Assembly: GCA_021292165.1 (NCBI GenBank) | Contig: CM037878.1 | Location: 292,564,971-292,628,970 of the forward strand | Direction: 5' to 3' | Origin: Shinisaurus crocodilurus | Lineage: Eukaryota > Chordata > Lepidosauria > Squamata > Shinisauridae | Length of the DNA stretch: 64,000 bases | Shown here: in pieces, positions 20,941 through 32,112 of the stretch | Layout: the number at the start of each line of letters is the position of its first letter | Numbering within the stretch: position 1 is the first letter of the stretch | Made by a program: the position numbers and the translations under genes | Notes under the pieces: model-generated | Database searches by the model: none | The model's input: only the letters and a program-made list of their open reading frames with translations | Told to the model about the DNA's origin: nothing

Positions 20941-21188
20941 AAGCTTATTGTTTACAAAAAAAGAAATATTTTCAATATGTTTCTGTTTTGGCACTTTAGT
21001 GGTAATTAAAATATTTAATTTGTTTTAATATAAAATTGCGTCTTCCTTTTATTTATTTCCATAAAAAGGCCCACCAAAATCCTCAGCACCAGGCCCATAA
21101 TGCTCTTAATCCGGCCCTGCTTGGGTGCTCAATATCCTCCAGTTTACTTGGGGGCAGCTGCAACTCTGTGGGAGAAGACGACTCAAGA

Positions 21189-22181
21189 TCAACCCTCCCT
21201 CACGCTCCCCCCCGGAGCTTGAAGAACACTGGCATCAGTGAAGAGCTGGAAGGCAATTTCTTCATCCGGACTGGACACCCCACACTCAAACAGGCAAGCA
21301 AACAGCAGCGACGTCCCGTCCTTGCACACGGCCAGGTCTGAGTAGGCGCTGGGCCCTTCGTGGAGCAGCCAGGGCGCTTTCCAGGAGTCTTTTTCCAGTG
21401 GGGAGGTATTCAGGTAGATGCCCAGATCGACACGTTTGTGTCTGCTTGTGGGATGGGAGAAAACCAGCCATGACCTGGAGCTCTCGGGGCGGGCCGAGGA
21501 GGGGTGACCGCCCGGCTCCAGCAGTGGGGCGAAACTCACCACGCTCCCCTGGCAGCCATTTGGCGGCTCACACAACTCCTTGGACACGAAGGATTCTCCA
21601 AACTGGTTCCCGCTGTCCGCGCTGAAGGCTTCGACCCGGAACCCGTGAGAACTGCGGGCGTTGCAGTATAACACGTGGCTTTTGTCCCGGCCCAGCAGCT
21701 CAGCCACTTGGCACTCCGATGCCTGCCAGGTCTTGAGGAGGGAGCCCCGGTTCCAGCTCTGCCCACCGTCATCACTATAGAACGTGAGGCAATGAGGCTT
21801 GATCCAGAAGGGAAGCGGGTGGCCAAATGCACGCTTCGGGATGTAGTAGGTATACGCCGGTACCACCAGGCGCCCGGAGCTCAACTGTAAGCCGTGGCCA
21901 GGCCCCACGGCAAAGGTGGCCCAGTTTCTCACGTCGTCTCCAATCACCCGCTCGGTCAGGTCGATTGCCCGGCTCCACGTGCGGCCGCCATCTTGGCTCG
22001 AGACGTAGCACAGCCGGGCGGCATTCCTCCCTTTCCAGATCTGCTGCGTTTCTGTGACTTGGGTCTCCACGCAGATAAAGAACAAGAAGATGGTGCCGCT
22101 CTCCTTCTCGTACACGGGGCAGGGGTTCATGGTGCGGTGGTCGGGCAGCACGGCTGTCGCCAGAGACTCCTGTGGGCCCCA
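21189..22181 (-). CDS. NEU3: NEU3-A, coding exon 2: ganglioside sialidase, main catalytic exon
   Basis: Minus-strand exon encoding residues 70-399 of a NEU3-type exo-alpha-sialidase, a six-bladed beta-propeller that removes sialic acid, chiefly from gangliosides at membranes. Acceptor CTCGTTCTAG|TGGGGC; junction phase 0, giving V-Q-W-G-P. Visible: TMNPCPVY (87-93), GRNAARLCYV, Asp boxes SQDGGRTW (131-138) and SDDGGQSW (205-212), putative catalytic Glu225, arginine-triad residues Arg245 and Arg319 (KRVDLGIYLN) and nucleophile Tyr349 (SAYSDLA). The frame ends at a stop after GSVREG. Compared with copy B, the loop after SFAP is about 16 residues shorter and the C-terminus lacks B's acidic extension. 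A hAT-like element begins only about 70 bp past the stop and may supply the 3' end. Confidence 0.93.
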   Translation of the reverse strand, partial: WGPQESLATAVLPDHRTMNPCPVYEKESGTIFLFFICVETQVTETQQIWKGRNAARLCYVSSQDGGRTWSRAIDLTERVIGDDVRNWATFAVGPGHGLQLSSGRLVVPAYTYYIPKRAFGHPLPFWIKPHCLTFYSDDGGQSWNRGSLLKTWQASECQVAELLGRDKSHVLYCNARSSHGFRVEAFSADSGNQFGESFVSKELCEPPNGCQGSVVSFAPLLEPGGHPSSARPESSRSWLVFSHPTSRHKRVDLGIYLNTSPLEKDSWKAPWLLHEGPSAYSDLAVCKDGTSLLFACLFECGVSSPDEEIAFQLFTDASVLQAPGGSVREG

Positions 22182-22779
22182 CTAGAACGAGAGGAGGATC
22201 CTGTGGTTAACCAATAGGGTTCTCTATAGCACGGGGCAAGCCTACTCTGCGCCGTTTCACCATCATGGCACCTGACCAAGGTGAGGTGAGACAACGAGGT
22301 CCACACTGCTGCTTGGCTCCTCTCACCCAGGCCACCCCTCCCTCAGTGGCCATTCTGCCTCATCACTGTAACAATTATGTAAGAATGACAGAATATCCAA
22401 ATGTGCTTATTTTCCTCTTCCCTCCCCACCCCTTTTTCCTTTTCGACCGTGTCTCCTAGATTCAATGCCCTTCTTCTAAGTTGTAAACTGTTCTGGCAAA
22501 ACCATAACAACAGTGCATGACTGTTGCCATATCCAGAAAATAAGTCATGAGACAGTCATTCCCAGGAGAGCATCATGGGAGACATGGCCCCAATTCTGGA
22601 TCATTTGCTCCCCAGCAATCCTCAAGAGGAAGCTATCACCTCAGCACCAGGGGTAACCCCTCGCATCAGAGGCTTTATATCTTCCCGTGGTAAATAAGAG
22701 TTTGCTCCACATTTAAATCACTTTAAGATGCATCTTAACAGTGTCACACACATTACAAATGGATAGCTGGGTGATTCTT

Positions 22780-22885
22780 GTTTCTGCTGCAGCAGACGAA
22801 GAGTCTTGTGGCACTTTGAAGCTTATGCCATTTTTTAATTATGGCATAAGCTTTCATGAACCAGAGTTCACTTCAGATGCACAAA
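22780..22885 (+). repeat. Interspersed repeat fragment (AGTCTTGTGGCACTTTG family)
   Basis: GACGAAGAGTCTTGTGGCAC and TATGGCATAAGCTTTCATG match the repeat at 20805-20940. In the NEU3-A intron-side flank. Confidence 0.6.
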
Positions 22886-22889
22886 GCGT

Positions 22890-23778
22890 GATCCTGAAGG
22901 AGGTGCAGGGAATGCTTTTCAAATTTGCAGATGACACAACATTGGGTAGAACAGCTAATGCTCTGGAAGACAGAAACAAAACTCAAAGTGATCTCGATAG
23001 GCTAGAGCGCTGGGCTGAAAACAACAGAATGGAATTTAATCGGGATAAATGCCAAGTGCTGCACCTAGGGAAAGGAAACCAAATGCACAGTTACAGAATG
23101 GGGGATGCTTGGCTGAACAATACTACAAGGGAGAAGGATCTTGGAATTGTGGTAGATCACAAGCTGAATATGAGCCAGCAATGTGATGTGGCTGCAAAAA
23201 AGACAAATGCTATTTTGGGCTGCATTAATACAAGTATAGCTTCCAAATCACGGGAAGCACTAGAGTACTGCGTCCAGTTCTGGGCACCACACTTGAAGAA
23301 GGATGTAGACAAACTGGAGAGGGTTCAGAGGCGGGCAACAAGGATGATAAAGGGACTGGAAACAAAGCCCTATGGGGAGAGACTGAAAGAACTGGGCACA
23401 TTTAGCCTTCAGAAGAGAAGACTGAGGGGAGATATGATAGTACTCTTCAAGTACTTGAAAGGTTGTCACACAGAGGAGGGCCAGGATCTCTTCTCGATCA
23501 TCCCAGATTGCAGGACACGGAATAATGGGCTCAAGTGACAGGAACCCAGATTCCGCCTGGACATCAGGAAAAATTTCCTGACTGTTAGAGCAATATGCCA
23601 ATGGAGCCAACTACCTAGGGAGGTGGTGGGCTCTCCCACATTGGAAGCATTCAAGGTGCAGCTAGACAGTCATCTGTCAGGGACGCTTTGACTTGGATTC
23701 CTGCACTGATCAGGGGGGTTGGACTCGATGGCCTTATAGGCCGCTTCCAACTCTACTATTCTATGATTCTATGATCCT
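22890..23778 (+). pseudogene. CR1 LINE, 3' third of reverse-transcriptase ORF plus 3' end
   Basis: Encodes the C-terminal RT region of a CR1 retrotransposon: FADDTTLG, RMEFNRDKCQVLHLGK, KLNMSQQCD, LEYCVQFWAPHLKKD, LERVQRRATRMIKGLE and SLQKRRLRGDMI. A TGA after TRNNGLK (23538) interrupts the frame before the final WNQLPRE-like part. The 3' end is TTGGACTCGATGGCC followed by ATTCTATGATTCTATG repeats. It sits in the 7.6-kb NEU3-A intron; 5'-truncated and inactive. Confidence 0.92.
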
Positions 23779-23879
23779 CAACTGGCAGATATATAGACAC
23801 ACAAAATATTTGTTGTTGTTGTTATACTACAAAGAACCAAACTTAAAACCGTACAACACAAAACCATAATAATATAAAA

Positions 23880-24370
23880 ACCTAAAAAATCCCAAGGTCC
23901 AACTGTTTTTGAAACTGAAGGACTAAAAAGCCTGGGTAAATAAGGTCATTACCAGGTGCTGAAAACACCGGTGTAGTCATGAAGTGAGCCTTGCTGGGGC
24001 ATTCTGCAACCAAGGTGTCACCACTGAAAAGGCCCTTTCCTTAGTGGCTACCTGCCTCATTTCATTTGGTGGAGGCCCCTAGAGAGGCACCTCTGAAGAA
24101 GATCTTAGGGTCTAAGTGGGTATATATGGGAGGAGACGATCCTTCACGTAACCTACCCCCTGCAGCTGCTCAAAGTTTTGAAGGTTAATACCAGTACTTT
24201 GATTTGGGCCAAGAAATGGACTAGAAGCCAGTGCAGATCAAATCACTTGCGTAATATGATCATATCAGCCAGTCTCTGTTAACAATCTCACTGCCATATT
24301 TTGGACCAGCTGAAGTTTCCCAACAATTTTAGCCATGTCTATACAGGAAGCAAAACAAAAAAGTAGGTTT
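23880..24370 (-). repeat. L2-type LINE fragment
   Basis: Minus-strand sequence parallels the L2-like fragments at 32300-32750 and 50110-50600 (AAGGTTAATACCAGTACTTT, TTGGACCAGCTGAAGTTTCC on the plus strand). Heavily decayed. Confidence 0.55.
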
Positions 24371-24419
24371 TACTGCAAGCTTTTACGTTGGCTTTTACTT
24401 CTATTTTATACTGTAGTCT

Positions 24420-24520
24420 TAAACGTTTAATGCATATTTTATGTTGTATTTTAATTGTGAACCGCCCAGAAAGCTTCAGCTATTGGGCAGTATAGAAATG
24501 TAATAAATAAATAAAATAAA
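24420..24520 (+). repeat. LINE 3' tail
   Basis: TTAATTGTGAACCGCCCAGA, AGCTTCAGCTATTGGGC and ATAAATAAATAAAAT, echoed at 51290-51360 and, inverted-type, near 52435-52490. Confidence 0.55.
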
Positions 24521-24692
24521 TTTTCAAAGCACATTGTAACAAATGAGAGTGGTTGTTTTTAAATCTAATTTTTTTGTTGTGAGTTTCAACAAAACAAAAC
24601 CATAAAAGAGAGAGAGAGGACATATAACTAGATAGATTTGAATATATCAATTATACATGAGCTTCGACAGAGGCGGACCAAATATCCATATA

Positions 24693-24955
24693 CAGTAATA
24701 CCTTGGATTGCAAGTAACTTGGTCTGAGAGCGTTTTGAAAGACAAGCAAATGTTTTTTTTTAAAAATTGACTTGATAAACGAGCAAGGTCTTGCAAGACA
24801 AGTAGTGTAGGGATGTAACCGCTTGCCTCGAGCGGGTGTAGCGGGCCGAAATCGGCCCCGCTCATGCCCGCCAGAGACTTGCTTTGATATAAGAGTGTTT
24901 TGGATTACAAGCACGTTTCCGGAACGAATTATGCTCTCAATCCAAGGTATTACTG
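24693..24955. mobile_element. Tc1/mariner-type MITE (CAGTAATACCTTGG)
   Basis: Terminal inverted repeats CAGTAATACCTTGGATT and AATCCAAGGTATTACTG, flanked by TA on both sides (24691-24692 and 24956-24957), the mariner target duplication. 263 bp, no coding capacity. Relative at 50906-51158. Confidence 0.85.
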
Positions 24956-24989
24956 TATGTATCCATTTAAAAGTGGATATGAGTGGAAG

Positions 24990-26085
24990 ACCGACAACCT
25001 GGTCTTCTGCGTGGGTTCAATGCTAAGGGGGTAGCGAGTCCTGGGGTCGGCCTTCTCCGAGATCCCCAGCGACTATCACCCTTAGCCCAGAACAAAGGGA
25101 TAACTTATAGCCACAGAAGTATCTTTTAGAAAACAAGTTTATTTACAACATTACCTTCACAAACCCAGACACACGCCAGCAATACAGCTTATCAGTACGG
25201 TACAAAGTAGCAAGTAAGAAGTCTTTAGGACACCGTGATTTCAGGGCTCTCAGCTAGTTAGTTCAGCTCGGGTCCCGGCAGAGGCCCGGTCAACCGCACG
25301 CTGCTAGCTGGGTTCCCGGCGGAGGCCCGGTCTACCCAAGCGGCTAGCTGGGTTCCCAGCAGAGGTCCGGTCTACCCAAGCGGCTAGCTAGGTTCCCGGC
25401 AGAGGTCCGGTCTACCCAAGTGGCTTGTGAGAGACTTCAGCTTGGTTTCCCGGGGTCCCGGTCAACCCAAGCGACCAGTGATTTCAGCTAGCTGGAGCGT
25501 GCCGGGTGTGGCTACCCGGGGTTGCCGATCCTTCGTTCTCTTACCCCAGGCATGGGGCAAGATTGTTGATCAGGTCCAACAACCCAGTTCCCTTGCGCAG
25601 GTTGTTTTATACATTGGTGTTTCAGGTAGCCCTTCCCTCCATGATCAGGTGGGTTGACACCCTCCCTGAGGGGCAGCCTTTTGGGTCAGGTGGGGTGACG
25701 CCCTCCCCCCCGCCGTGGGATGGGGTCCCTTTGAAGCCACTTGCTTAATGGTCCCATCCTATGGTGTTGAGTGGCCAATTCTTAGGGGTGCCGAAGTGTC
25801 TGCCCTGGAGAGGTATTCAAGTCTTATGTAGATGGGGCTGATATGCGAGAGCATTGACGAACCTGGTGATGCTTCCTGCCTTCCCCCCTGGGGTGATTCT
25901 ATGCAGATGTTGTTTGTCCCCTTTGTCATCTGTGGAGACTGGCTGTCTCCCCCCCCCCCCGGGTCTCCTTCCCCCCTCCTTGGTGAGTGTGTGTGTGTCA
26001 GGCAGGGGGCTTAGGTTGGCTTTCTCCACAATATGTCATCTATACGCCATCCGTTCAAATGTTGAACATCGTGTCGTTTCATGTT
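24990..26085 (-). mobile_element. Possible LTR-like repeat carrying a minisatellite
   Basis: On the minus strand there is a poly(A)-like AATAAAC (about 25135-25145). A minisatellite of about four 40-45-bp units built on GCTAGCTGGGTTCCCGGC and AGGCCCGGTCTACCCAAGC lies at 25255-25430. Ends were not defined and no genes are present. Confidence 0.35.
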
Positions 26086-26579
26086 AGTCGTTAAAGGTGC
26101 CACACGACTCTGTGGTTTTCACCCATTTGGCCATCCTTTTGGCGGAGGAAATAACACGCAACCTGCATGATGTTAATTACACCTGGGGTTTTTTGGGTGA
26201 GTGTGCATATGGCATGCACTTGTTCTATGTTTATTCAGTTGCCTCTTGCAATCTGCCTCTCCTCATCCCGAGTATAGAAACCTGGGGTATATTACACAAG
26301 CAGTGGTAAAAACCTCCATGTGCAATTGTGACACACAACGAGCAACAGGATGCGCATCCTTTCCTACACTGGAGGAATTTGGGAACTGCCACGGGTCTCC
26401 ATCCAGGGCCCCCAATAGCCAGGCAGGCTCCAATAATTTACTCACTCAGTTGCCAGGACGGCAAGTCACGGGAGGAAATGACATGTGTGTAGGCCAGGTC
26501 CCAGAAACCTTCAAGTACGTATAATCCTCCTCTGTAATAGTTGCAATAAATTTGGGCACAATTGCATTTTATAAGAAAA

Positions 26580-26882
26580 GAAGAACCCTTCTCGACCATC
26601 CCAGTTTGCAGGACACGGAATAATGGGCTCAAGTTACAGGAACCCAGATTCCACCTAAACATCAGGAAAAATTTCCTGACTGTCAGAGCAATAAGACAAT
26701 GGAACCAACTACCCAGGGAGGTGGTGGGCTCTCCCACTCTGGAGGCATTCAAGGTGCGGCTGGACAGACATCTGTCGGGGATGCTTTGACCTGGATTCCT
26801 GCATTGAGCAGGGGGTTGGACTCGATGGCCTTGTAGTAGGCCCCTTCCAACTCTACTTTTCTATGATTCTATGATTCTATGC
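26580..26882 (+). repeat. CR1 LINE 3' end
   Basis: Encodes VCRTRNNGLKLQEPRFHLN and IRQWNQLPREVVGSP, the C-terminus of CR1 ORF2, then TTGGACTCGATGGCC and ATTCTATG repeats. Confidence 0.88.
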
Positions 26883-27140
26883 TTGATCAGACCGAGGGCC
26901 CACTTGTTGCAGGACTACATTCCCAACTGTGGCTGGTCGAACGCCTCTGGAAAGCCCACGAACTGGGTCCAAAGGCAGCCTCCTCCCTGTGTAGCTATTG
27001 GGGACAATAGCCATTGATATCCCTAACCTCCCTGACTTTGTCCAATCCCCTCTTAAAAGACATCTAAGCCAGCGGCCATGACGATATCTTGTGGCGACAA
27101 ATCCCATAAGTTAACCATGTGCCGTGTGAAGAAATACAAG
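26883..27140 (-). repeat. Interspersed repeat remnant (GATCAGACC family)
   Basis: Fragments such as CTTGATCAGACCGAGGGCC and CCCCTCTTAAAAGACATC between two CR1 copies resemble 8903-9015. Assignment is loose. Confidence 0.4.
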
Positions 27141-27142
27141 GC

Positions 27143-27555
27143 CCTATGAGGAGAGACTGAAAGAACTGGGCATGTTTAGCCTTCAGAAGAGGAGACTGAG
27201 GGGAGATATGATCGCACTCTTCCAGTATTTGAAGGGATGTCACACAGAGGAGGGCCAGGATCTCTTCTCAATCATCCCAGTTTGCAGGACACGGAATAAT
27301 GGGCTCAAGTTACAGGAACCCAGATTCCACCTAAACATCAGGAAAAATTTCCTGACTGTCAGAGCAATACGCCAATGGAACCAACTACCTAGGGAGGTGG
27401 TGGGCTATCCCACTCTGGAGGCATTCAAGGTGCAGCTGGACAGACATCTGTCAGAGATGCTTTGACCTAGATTCCTGCATTGAGCAGGGGGTTGGACTCG
27501 ATGGCCTTGTAGGCCCCTTCCAACTCTACTTTTCTATGATTCTATGATTCTACCT
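27143..27555 (+). repeat. CR1 LINE 3' end
   Basis: Encodes SLQKRRLRGDMIALFQYLKG and continues through the CR1 C-terminus and 3' end without a stop until the natural end (SEML then TGA); 5'-truncated copy. Confidence 0.9.
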
Positions 27556-27814
27556 TTCCTTCATTCCCCACTGGTCACTTTCGTTGGTTGATCCCAGAGT
27601 CTAGTACTGAAGGCTCCTCACTATCCACTCCAACCATCCATAATTTTATACACCTCTATCATATCCCCCCCCCCCTACACACACACTTAATGGCTTTTTT
27701 TTCTAAACCAAAAAGCCCCAAACAGTGCCGCTTTTCTTCATAGGGGAGGTGTTTTAGAAGCATTTTGCACGAGGTGAAGCTTCCAAGTTGTCCTCAAGGC
27801 AGACCCATGCACAG

Positions 27815-27882
27815 CACAGAATTTATTTTATTTATTATATTTATTAATCGCCCATCTGGCCGGTCACCCGGCCACCCTGAAT
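27815..27882 (-). repeat. L2-type LINE 3' tail
   Basis: AATCGCCCATCTGGCCGGTC plus TTATTTATTATATTTATT, the inverse of 6095-6290. Confidence 0.65.
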
Positions 27883-28495
27883 AGTCAAGCCTGGAGGTTA
27901 CGAAAGCAGATTAGTGTCTCAAGGTCCTCTCTGCGCAGGGAGAGGAAGAGCCAGCCCAGCGAGTGGAGCTGATAAACATTGTCCTTGGGTAGCGTAGCAA
28001 ACCGAAAAGCTCATCAAAAAGCAGGGCTGGGTCAAAACCAACTCCCAGACTCTGAACCTGTTTTGATGGGGAAATTACATCCTCCATCATCACACAAAAA
28101 CCTAGGCCCTCCGAGACCTGAGGCGGCCTTTCTAGCATCACCTACAGCTTCTTTGGATTCAGCTTCAACCTGTTCAACCTCATCTTCCTGACCCTGGTTT
28201 CCACACAGATTAGGACAGAGATAGCAGCAGCAGCTGGATGTTCAGAAACGTAGAGCCGGGTGTGGCTGGCAGAGACAAAATAGCAGATAGTCCCTCTCAG
28301 CAGCTTCATGTGGATGGTAAATAAGGCGGGTGCAATCCCAGGGGAACTCAAGAGTCCAGTTCCCGGGGGAGGGGTGGGGGTCCCAAAGAAGCACCTCCTG
28401 CATGTGGTCAGACAGAAAGGGTGGGAACCACTGTCACCCCAACGGAAAACTGGAGCCAGTGTGAAAGAATAGCATGAGAGGCCACCACTGCGAGG

Positions 28496-28988
28496 CAGGA
28501 TCGGTGCAGGGCTGTTTGGCGCCCTAGGCCAAATTATATTTAGCGCCCCCCCTCTCGTGCCGTGGGGGGGGCTCCGGAGCAAAGCAGCCCTGCTCTGCAA
28601 CCCCCCGCGCCGCCGCCGCCGCCGCCGCCACCACCACCTACCTTCCCCCCCCCCGCTGCTGGCTGCTGCCGCTGCCGCCGCCACCGCTTTTTTTTTTTGC
28701 CGGGGAAACCGGGGCAACAGGGCTGTTTAAGCCCTGTTGCCCTGGTTCCTCCCGCCAAAACAACGCCGGCGGGGCTCCGGAAATGACGCGAAGGTAGGTA
28801 GGTGGCGGGCGGGCGGGCGCGCGGGGGGAGGTGCGGTGGCGGCAGCCGCGGCAGGCGGGCGGGCGGGGAGGCGGCAGGCGGGGCAGGAGCGCGCCGGCGG
28901 CGAGGAAGGAGCGCAGCGTTTCTGCGCCCTCTTCCACCACGCGCCCTAGGCAGCCGCCTGGGTCTGCCTAGCGGTAGCGCCGGCCCTG
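28496..28988 (-). mobile_element. GC-rich hAT-like element G, copy 1
   Basis: Ends CAGGATCGGTGCAGGG and GTAGCGCCGGCCCTG; perfect 8-bp target duplication CTGCGAGG (28488-28495 and 28989-28996). The interior is extremely GC-rich, with a GCC triplet run and a poly-pyrimidine tract. Long proline/alanine-rich open frames here are composition artefacts. Other copies: 30383-30955, 56608-57886 and 60616-61228. Confidence 0.9.
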
Positions 28989-29817
28989 CTGCGAGGTTGA
29001 GAGATGCCTACGGAGCAGCATTGCCCCTGCAGAACTTAAGGAAAGGATCGTCTGTCAGCCAGGGCACCCAAGCACTTTGTTCGATAACCTGGGTCAGGAA
29101 CCAGACTGAAATGGGCCAACCGTCCACCATGACTCCAAGATATCTCACTTGGCTGGTTACTGGCTAGTTTATTTACAGCGCGATCCAATGTGGCTGCCCA
29201 TAAACCTCCAACCTCGGAAGATTATGGGCATCCTATGGAACTCGGGACACGGAGACAAGGATTGCTTCCATGCTTCCCTCGACCTGAAGAACCCTTAGAC
29301 GGCTGATGCTGGCTGTCTAAATGTTTCCCCCCAGCTTGTGAGGAGCGGAGGCTGAGGCACCGCCAGGATTCCTCGTAGCATGGCGGTGCCTCGCGCCTGC
29401 CCTTCTCCCCCTCCCCCCAATGCCCACCCAGCGCTGGCTCCGAGGTCGGTCTTGTGACTTCAGAGCCACAGCTGGTGCGGAAAGGACTGCACCGGCTGTG
29501 AGGGCGGAAGGAGGGCGCTCCGAAGTTGGAGTCCCAGCTCCGACCTCGGAACGCTTTTCTGAGGTCGAAGCTGGGACTCGGACTTTTCCTATGGCCGTCT
29601 AGACAACATATAGTGGCCATAGGATTGTGCCCTTATTTTATTTCTATTTCATTTCTCGGCTAGTGTTAATTTATTTAGTTTCCTGCCTAGTTTCTTGCCA
29701 ACCCAGACTCCTGGCGCAGCGATATTTTTGTTGTAGGAATCCAACTCAAAACGTTGGAGGAGGCAGAATAAAACAGCACAAAATCAAGAATAGCACAGCT
29801 ACTTTCCCCCATGTCAC

Positions 29818-30048
29818 CTGGACAGATGCGCCTTCCTTCTGCCCCCGTCTCATCACCAGGAACATGGCATCTTCATCTCTGGGCGTTGAGCGCTCCTCCG
29901 CAAATGCCAGGAAAGTGGACTTGGAGGGCAGGTACAGCAGTGCTGGGATGCGGTAGGTGAGGCCTCCTGGTCTTTCCTGGCGGAAAAGTGCCACCTTCCC
30001 AGAGCTGACCCGAGCTTCAGCCATGTTTACCAGGAGTACAGAGGTATT
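29818..30048 (-). CDS. NEU3: NEU3-A, coding exon 1: sialidase N-terminus
   Basis: Minus-strand exon with acceptor CCATCCTCTTAG at 30049-30051 side, ATG at 30024 and donor CAG|GTGACA at 29817. It encodes residues 1-69: MAEARVSSGK, then LTYRIPALLYLPS with the family YRIP motif at 24-27 (Arg25 of the arginine triad) and FLAFAEERSTPRDED with the putative catalytic Asp50. The chosen Met is the first in the exon and aligns with copy B. The exon gives 24 nt of 5' UTR. A 7.6-kb intron separates it from the catalytic exon. Confidence 0.92.
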
Positions 30049-30149
30049 CTAAGAGGATGGAAGAAAACAAGAAGGAGGACAAATTAATCAGAAGAAGAGC
30101 CTGGTAGATAGGCTCATTGCCTGTTCTGGATGGGGTTGCACTCCCTTTG

Positions 30150-30382
30150 AAAGATGGGGTTCGTAGTCTGGGGGTACATTGTTGACCTTAGCGGCTTCCA
30201 GACCCTTTTACCAGCTTTGGTTCGCCAGCTACGGCCTTTCCTGGTGACAGTGGTACAGGCACTAGTAACCTCAAGACTAGATTACTGCAATGCGCTCTAT
30301 GTGGGGCTGCCCTTAAGGCTGCTCCGGAAGCTGGAGCTAGTGCAGAATGCAGCAGGCCGGCTGTTGTTGGGAGATGTGCACC
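30150..30382 (+). repeat. L2-type LINE RT fragment, 5' part
   Basis: Encodes [15 protein letters not shown] and LRKLELVQNAAGRLLLG, the C-terminal region of an L2-clade LINE. Interrupted by element G at 30383; continues at 30964. Confidence 0.82.
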
Positions 30383-30955
30383 CAGGGCCGGCGCTACCGC
30401 TAGGCCAACTAGGCTGTTGCCTAGGGCGCGTAGCGGAAGAGGGCGCAGAAACGCTGCGCTCCTCTTCGCTGCCGGCGCGCTCCTGCCCTGCCCGCCCGCC
30501 TGCCTCACCGAGAAAGCCAGGTCAGTGCGGGGGATTGCGCCCGGAGTAGTGGTGGGGCCGAGCCTGAGCGCCTCCCCCCCACCTTGCCTCGCCTCCGCGC
30601 CGCCTCCCCCCACCTCGCCTCGCCTCCGCGCCGCCTCCCCCCCGACACCTACCTTCTCCGCGCTGTTTCCGGAGCCCCGCCCGCGCTCTGTTTTGGCGGG
30701 AGGAACCAGGGCAACAGGGCTTAAACAGCCCTGTTGCCCCGGTTTCCCCGGCAAAAAAAAAAAGCGGTGGCGGCGGCAGCGGCAGCAGCCAGCAGCGGGG
30801 GGGGGGAAGGTAGGTGGTGGTGGCGGCGGCGGCGGCGGCGGCGCGGGGGGTTGCAGAGCAGGGCTGCTTTGCTCCGGAGCCCCCCCCACGGCACGAGAGG
30901 GGGGGCGCTAAATATAATTTAGCCTAGGGCGCCAAACTGCCCTGCACCGGTCCTG
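30383..30955 (+). mobile_element. GC-rich hAT-like element G, copy 2, inside an L2 LINE
   Basis: Starts CAGGGCCGGCGCTACCG and ends CTGCACCGGTCCTG, with perfect 8-bp target duplication TGTGCACC (30375-30382 and 30956-30963). The LINE frame resumes after the duplication. Contains GGC triplet runs and a poly-G/poly-A core. No transposase. Confidence 0.93.
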
Positions 30956-30963
30956 TGTGCACC

Positions 30964-31110
30964 TCCTTTGCTGAAGGAACTGCACTGGCTGCCTATTCAC
31001 TACCAGGCCAGGTTTAAGGTTCTGGTACTTGTGTACAAAGCCCGAAACAACTTTGGACCAGGATACCTGAGAGAGCGCCTCAGCAACCTGCCTCTATCAG
31101 TTTTGTTGGA
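30964..31110 (+). repeat. L2-type LINE RT fragment, 3' part
   Basis: Encodes KELHWLPIHYQARFKVLVL and YLRERLSNLPL, in register with the L2 fragment before the G insertion. Confidence 0.8.
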
Positions 31111-32112
31111 TAATTAAAATTGCAGTCAAAACCTATGGCTCATGTTTCACCAGGTAATTGGGTGAAATGCTTAAGATCACTGATACCTTCTAGGATGGTT
31201 TTCCTAGAAGGTACTCAGTGAATTATTAACAGCCTGAACAGGAAGTGGGCGTTGCTCCCAGCTTCTTCCTCTTTCTGTTCAGACTCTAGTGAGTGTGGCA
31301 CCACCAGGTTGTTGTCTCCACGTGGTCCTTGTAGCAGCATGTAGCCAGAGTTGCTGGTCTGAACTTTTTCCAAATGAACTTGTAACCAAGTGTAAGAAAC
31401 ACGTTTAAGCCTGCCTGAATGAAACTGCATAATCTGAGTGAGTAAATGTTACTTTTAACTTTTACAAGACTGTGTCTCTGATTATTGTTCTGAGGGAGAG
31501 AAAAGGGGGCAAAACCAGGGAAATCCAGTCTGCCTTAAAGCATCCTGGATTACCAAATGCTAACTGGCTAACACTAGCCAAATCTAAGCTTCTTTTAAGC
31601 TGGAAAGGGACTGTACTCTGCTGATCTCACTAGATAGGAAGGATATTACTCCACAATATATCCTCTCCTAGTATCTTTTTCAAGTCCCAACAAGTTTCTA
31701 CTGCTATTCTGTTGTAATATAGTGGTGTTTTATTCTTTTTTCATCTTTTTCATCTTTTTATTGTGTTTTAAATTGTTGTACTCCACCTTGCTGGCTTTTC
31801 AGCAGATAAGGCGGGATATAAATGTGAAAAATAAATAAACAAATACCTAGAAACCAGCTTGGCTGGAATCACAAAGGTCTGTTTAGCTGATGCTATATGG
31901 GATCCTGAAGAGCTTAAGGTTCATTTTGAAAAGAGAACAAGCCCCCATGAAACTGAAGGCAGCGGCGGGGGGGGGGGGGAATCCTTGAAAACCCAAAGAT
32001 TGTGCCTCTTAAAAGTTTGAATGAGGGGTAGAGATGTGAAGGCTTGGGGAAACAAATGGGGGGGAAATGAGCAAAAAACCTGGATTCTTACTTTTTTGTT
32101 TTTTTAAAAAAC
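31111..32112. other. No recognisable gene; LINE tail remnant
   Basis: Contains a LINE-like tail near 31735-31850 (TTTTTATTGTGTTTTAAATTG, GGCGGGATATAAATGTG). The rest is unassigned. Confidence 0.4.

Larger units (their letters stand above)
18418..21119 (+). mobile_element. hAT-like element H (long copy)
   Basis: Bounded by CAGGGCCGGATTAAGC and GCTCTTAATCCGGCCCTG, inverted termini of hAT type. A shorter inverted copy with an 8-bp target duplication is at 39002-40359, and a fragment is at 36240-36790. The left end sits exactly where homology between L and X1 stops. The interior has a CpG-rich 18480-19240 block absent from the shorter copies, LINE/SINE tails and a hairpin at 20007-20472. No transposase seen. 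Flanking 8-mers (GCTTTTGG and CTTGGGTG) do not form a clean duplication. Confidence 0.7.

Noticed and set aside
22741..23538. 265-codon open frame as a possible host gene
   Set aside because: It is the C-terminal reverse-transcriptase part of a CR1 LINE.
28142..30911. Long proline-, alanine- and glycine-rich open frames (up to 233 codons) on both strands
   Set aside because: They lie in copies of GC-rich element G with target duplications; the frames reflect low stop-codon frequency at high GC and triplet runs, on both strands alike.
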